A program made the translations under genes and the position numbers. Shown here in pieces: positions 6,066-8,232 of a DNA stretch of 8,232 nucleotides. The notes beneath the pieces are model-generated. The model was not told the DNA's origin. It saw nothing but the letters and a program-made list of their open reading frames with translations, and did not search any database. The stretch is from Deltaproteobacteria bacterium. GTDB lineage: Bacteria; Desulfobacterota; Syntrophia; Syntrophales; Smithellaceae. The stretch covers positions 1-8,232 of the forward strand of contig SBEK01000177.1 of assembly GCA_009668925.1 (NCBI GenBank), given 5' to 3'. The stretch's first letter is position 1; every line of letters starts with the position of its first letter.

Positions 6066-7845
6066 GATATGCACCCCCAAGATAAGCATCGACGACTCTC
6101 TGGTCCTTCACCACGTCGTTGGGGAGACCCTCCACGAGTTTGATGCCGTTGTTGATCACGACGATCCGGTCGGAAAGAGACATCACCGCCTTCATCACGT
6201 GTTCGATCATAATAATCGTTATTCCCTCATCGGAGATCGATTTGATGATGCCGATGATTTCCTCCGTTTCCTTCGGAGTCAGTCCGGCCATCACTTCGTC
6301 GAGCAGCAAGAGCTTCGGTTTGGTCCCCAGCGCCCGCCCCAGTTCCAGCCTTTTGCGGTCGGCGATCGTCAGGCTGGAGGCGAGGGTGAAGGCGTGATGC
6401 AAAAGGTGAATCCGCCGGAGGATCGCGAAGGCTTCGGTCCTTGCTTCCTCCGTGTGCCGGGTGCACGCAAAAGCCCCGACCATGATATTTTCGAGAACCG
6501 TCATGCTTTGAAACGGTTTGACCAGCTGGAAGGTCCTCCCGATGCATTCATGGCAGAAGCAATGGGGGGCTTTGAGGCCCGTGATATCCCGGCCGTTGAA
6601 GACGATCTTCCCTTTGTCCGGGGCGATAAACCCGCTGATCAGATTAAAGACCGTCGTCTTCCCGGCGCCGTTGGGCCCGATCAGTCCGAGAATTTCGCCT
6701 TCACGGACCGTGAAACTCAGATCCTTCACCGCTTCCAGTCCGCCGAAGCGTTTGGAAAGGGAATCCACCGTCATGAGCTCCGGGCCGATTTCCCGGCGCG
6801 CCGCCTTTTTTGCGTCCTTCCCGATCGCGGCAGCACTTTCTTTCGGCAGCTCGGGCGGTTTCGAGAATCTGCCGATCCCTTTCTTGATCCACCCGGCGAT
6901 GCCCAGCGGGAAGTACATCACGGCCAGAATCAGGATGACGCCGTACACGATGAAATTAAGACCCGAAAAAACACCGCCCAGCCATCCCCGCAGAAAGATA
7001 TCCAGCGGCGTGAGAAACAGGGAACCGACGAGCGGACCGAAAACAGTGCCGATTCCGCCGATGATCGACAGGAGGGCCAGTTGAATGGACACATGAGAGG
7101 CAAAGACGATATCGGGTTCGATAAACGCCACGTACTGCGCGTAAAACGTACCGGCAATGGATGTAAAAAAGACGCTGACGAGCAGGGCATACATCTTGGC
7201 GCGGCTCGTATGGACGCCGAGACTTTCCGCCGCCCCCGGGTCTTCCCGCAGCGCGGTCAGGCTGTATCCGAACCGTGATCTTTTAAAAATATACGTGACG
7301 ATGAGAACGGCCGCCAGCATGGCGAGAATAATATACGCGTAAGCGGTTTTATCCTCAAAAATGAAGTTCTTAAAAGCCGGCTGATGGGGAATCAGCAGTC
7401 CGACGCCGCCGTTGGTCATCTCCCGCCAGAAAGAGGCGAGCAGGCGCAAAACCTCGCCGAAGGCCAGCGTGGCCAGCGCGAAAAAATGGCTCGTCAGACG
7501 GAACGTCGGCGCCCCGACAATCAGGGCCACGAGCATGGCAATGCCGGCACCGGCAAACATGCCGATCCAGGGAGAGAGGCCGAACGTCAGATACAAAATG
7601 GTGGATGTGTAGGCCCCGATCCCGAAAAAGCCGGCGTGCCCCAGCGAGATCTGTCCGGCAAAGCCGCCCAGCAGATTCCAGGCGGTGGCCAGCGTGGCCC
7701 AGAAGAAGATCATGATGATCAAATCCTGATAGAACGGGTTTCGGGGAAGAAGCGGGATCAGCAAAGCCCCCACAACGGCCAGCGCGATCAGCGGCTTCCT
7801 GAAACGATTCGCTGCTTCGATGATTTTGCCAAGGTGCGGTTTCAT
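6043..7845 (-). CDS. Fused LivM permease - LivG ATP-binding protein of a branched-chain-type ABC transporter
   Basis: One uninterrupted 600-residue frame carries two transporter subunits that are usually separate. Residues 1-320 are a LivM permease with about eight or nine hydrophobic segments, the NLLGGFAGQISLGHAGFFG block (57-75) and the coupling loop TALREDPGAAESLGV (197-211). Residues 321-352 are a charged Lys/Pro/Ala-rich linker on the cytoplasmic side. Residues 353-600 are LivG: Walker A GPNGAGKT (390-397), Q-loop Gln440, Walker B LLLLDEV (512-518) and H-loop His549. The signature region reads LTIADRKRLE (492-501) instead of LSYGQQ-type, a variant I recall from other LivG proteins. A Cys/His-rich patch, residues 428-434, precedes the Q-loop. 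Met358 (ATG at 6774) with a close GGAG could allow a free LivG as well. The ATG at 7845 has AGGA seven bases upstream and starts nine bases after the LivH stop. Confidence 0.93.
   Translation of the reverse strand: MKPHLGKIIEAANRFRKPLIALAVVGALLIPLLPRNPFYQDLIIMIFFWATLATAWNLLGGFAGQISLGHAGFFGIGAYTSTILYLTFGLSPWIGMFAGAGIAMLVALIVGAPTFRLTSHFFALATLAFGEVLRLLASFWREMTNGGVGLLIPHQPAFKNFIFEDKTAYAYIILAMLAAVLIVTYIFKRSRFGYSLTALREDPGAAESLGVHTSRAKMYALLVSVFFTSIAGTFYAQYVAFIEPDIVFASHVSIQLALLSIIGGIGTVFGPLVGSLFLTPLDIFLRGWLGGVFSGLNFIVYGVILILAVMYFPLGIAGWIKKGIGRFSKPPELPKESAAAIGKDAKKAARREIGPELMTVDSLSKRFGGLEAVKDLSFTVREGEILGLIGPNGAGKTTVFNLISGFIAPDKGKIVFNGRDITGLKAPHCFCHECIGRTFQLVKPFQSMTVLENIMVGAFACTRHTEEARTEAFAILRRIHLLHHAFTLASSLTIADRKRLELGRALGTKPKLLLLDEVMAGLTPKETEEIIGIIKSISDEGITIIMIEHVMKAVMSLSDRIVVINNGIKLVEGLPNDVVKDQRVVDAYLGGAYHATAGLK
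6074..6078 (-). promoter_or_regulatory. G-rich ribosome binding site for livF
   Basis: On the minus strand TTGGGGGTGC lies within the 3' end of the upstream LivM-LivG frame, with five Gs eight bases before the ATG at 6065. It is a weak match to AGGAGG but better placed than anything before the alternative ATG at 6089, so it favours the shorter LivF. A poor site inside the upstream gene fits coupled translation. Confidence 0.4.
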
Positions 7846-7854
7846 TTTTCTATC

Positions 7855-8232
7855 CTATCGTTTTCCAAACAGCCCTGTCGGTCTGAAGATTAAGATGAAT
7901 ATAAACAGTACGAAGTACACGACTTCCTTTAAGTGCGGGGAAATGAAGAATCCGCTGAACCCTTCGATCAGACCGATAATCAGTCCGGCCACCAGGGATC
8001 CCACGAGACTGTTGTAGCCGCCGAGGATGACGACCACGAAGGCGATGAGTGAAAAAAGCGATCCGACTGTGGGAAAAACGAAGAACAGTGGCATCAGGAC
8101 CGCGCCGGCCGCACCGACGGCCGCAATGCCCATGCCGAAGGCGATCGCATAGGTCGTATGAACATTGATTCCCATCAGCATCGCGGCTTTTCTCTGCTGG
8201 GCCAGGGCCCGAATGGCTTTGCCGGTAAAGGT
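7855..8232 (-). CDS. livH: Branched-chain amino acid-type ABC transporter permease LivH, C-terminal part
   Basis: The last 125 residues of a LivH inner-membrane permease are present; the gene runs off the right edge of the window. The frame stays open to position 8232 and starts TFTGKAIRALAQQRKAAMLM, the cytoplasmic coupling loop that docks on the ATPase, then GINVHTTYAIAFGMG. Hydrophobic segments follow at about residues 29-48, 53-70, 73-90 and 103-119. The Gly-rich VVILGGYNSLVGSLVAGLI block and the end FRPTGLFGKR are typical of LivH. An internal ATG at 8181 is not a real start, because the family sequence continues upstream of it. It is the first gene visible in the transporter cluster and lies nine bases before the LivM-LivG fusion, so the two are co-transcribed. 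The start and promoter are outside the window. Confidence 0.94.
   Translation of the reverse strand, partial: TFTGKAIRALAQQRKAAMLMGINVHTTYAIAFGMGIAAVGAAGAVLMPLFFVFPTVGSLFSLIAFVVVILGGYNSLVGSLVAGLIIGLIEGFSGFFISPHLKEVVYFVLFIFILIFRPTGLFGKR

Noticed and set aside
1..8232. Transfer RNA, ribosomal RNA, CRISPR, insertion sequence or phage content
   Set aside because: I read the gaps on both strands and saw no cloverleaf, spaced direct-repeat array, transposase motif or terminal inverted repeat pair.

Overview
The window reads as a piece of a chromosome from a strictly anaerobic, fairly GC-rich bacterium. I would guess a deltaproteobacterial lineage (Desulfobacterota, Syntrophales-like). The reasons are a dehydratase that keeps the oxygen-sensitive [4Fe-4S] ligands of 4-hydroxybutyryl-CoA dehydratase, a high-affinity branched-chain-type ABC transporter beside CoA-thioester genes, and an intergenic palindrome of a style I associate with such genomes. 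The taxonomic call is inference, not something the sequence proves. Every gene is on the minus strand, so transcription runs from high to low coordinates.

Layout in transcription order: (1) 8232-5355 holds the 3' part of a LivH permease, a single reading frame that joins the LivM permease to the LivG ATPase, and the LivF ATPase. (2) 5289-4024 is a secreted LivK-type substrate-binding protein, which completes the transporter. (3) 4023-3679 is a 345-base gap with a hairpin just after the binding-protein gene and a composite palindromic repeat. (4) 3678-2206 is the AbfD-type FAD/[4Fe-4S] dehydratase, and 2098-803 is a class III (CaiB/BaiF) CoA-transferase 107 bases behind it. (5) 802-467 is a 336-base gap with two hairpins. 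(6) 466-1 is the start of a zinc-independent MDR quinone oxidoreductase, cut by the window edge and interrupted by an in-frame TGA in what looks like degraded sequence at a contig end.

A reasonable working model is an uptake-and-activation module. The Liv-type transporter imports a small organic acid or amide, the CoA-transferase makes its CoA thioester, and the radical dehydratase removes water (or moves a double bond) from a position that ordinary enoyl-CoA hydratases cannot reach. The MDR reductase could act on the unsaturated product. Only the enzyme families are supported by sequence; the substrate and the shared pathway are inferred from co-location.

The most unusual points are the LivM-LivG fusion, a Cys/His-rich patch just before the LivG Q-loop, and a dehydratase that keeps all four cluster ligands while differing from the Clostridium aminobutyricum enzyme at several active-site positions. 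I found no RNA genes, insertion sequences, CRISPR arrays or phage genes.
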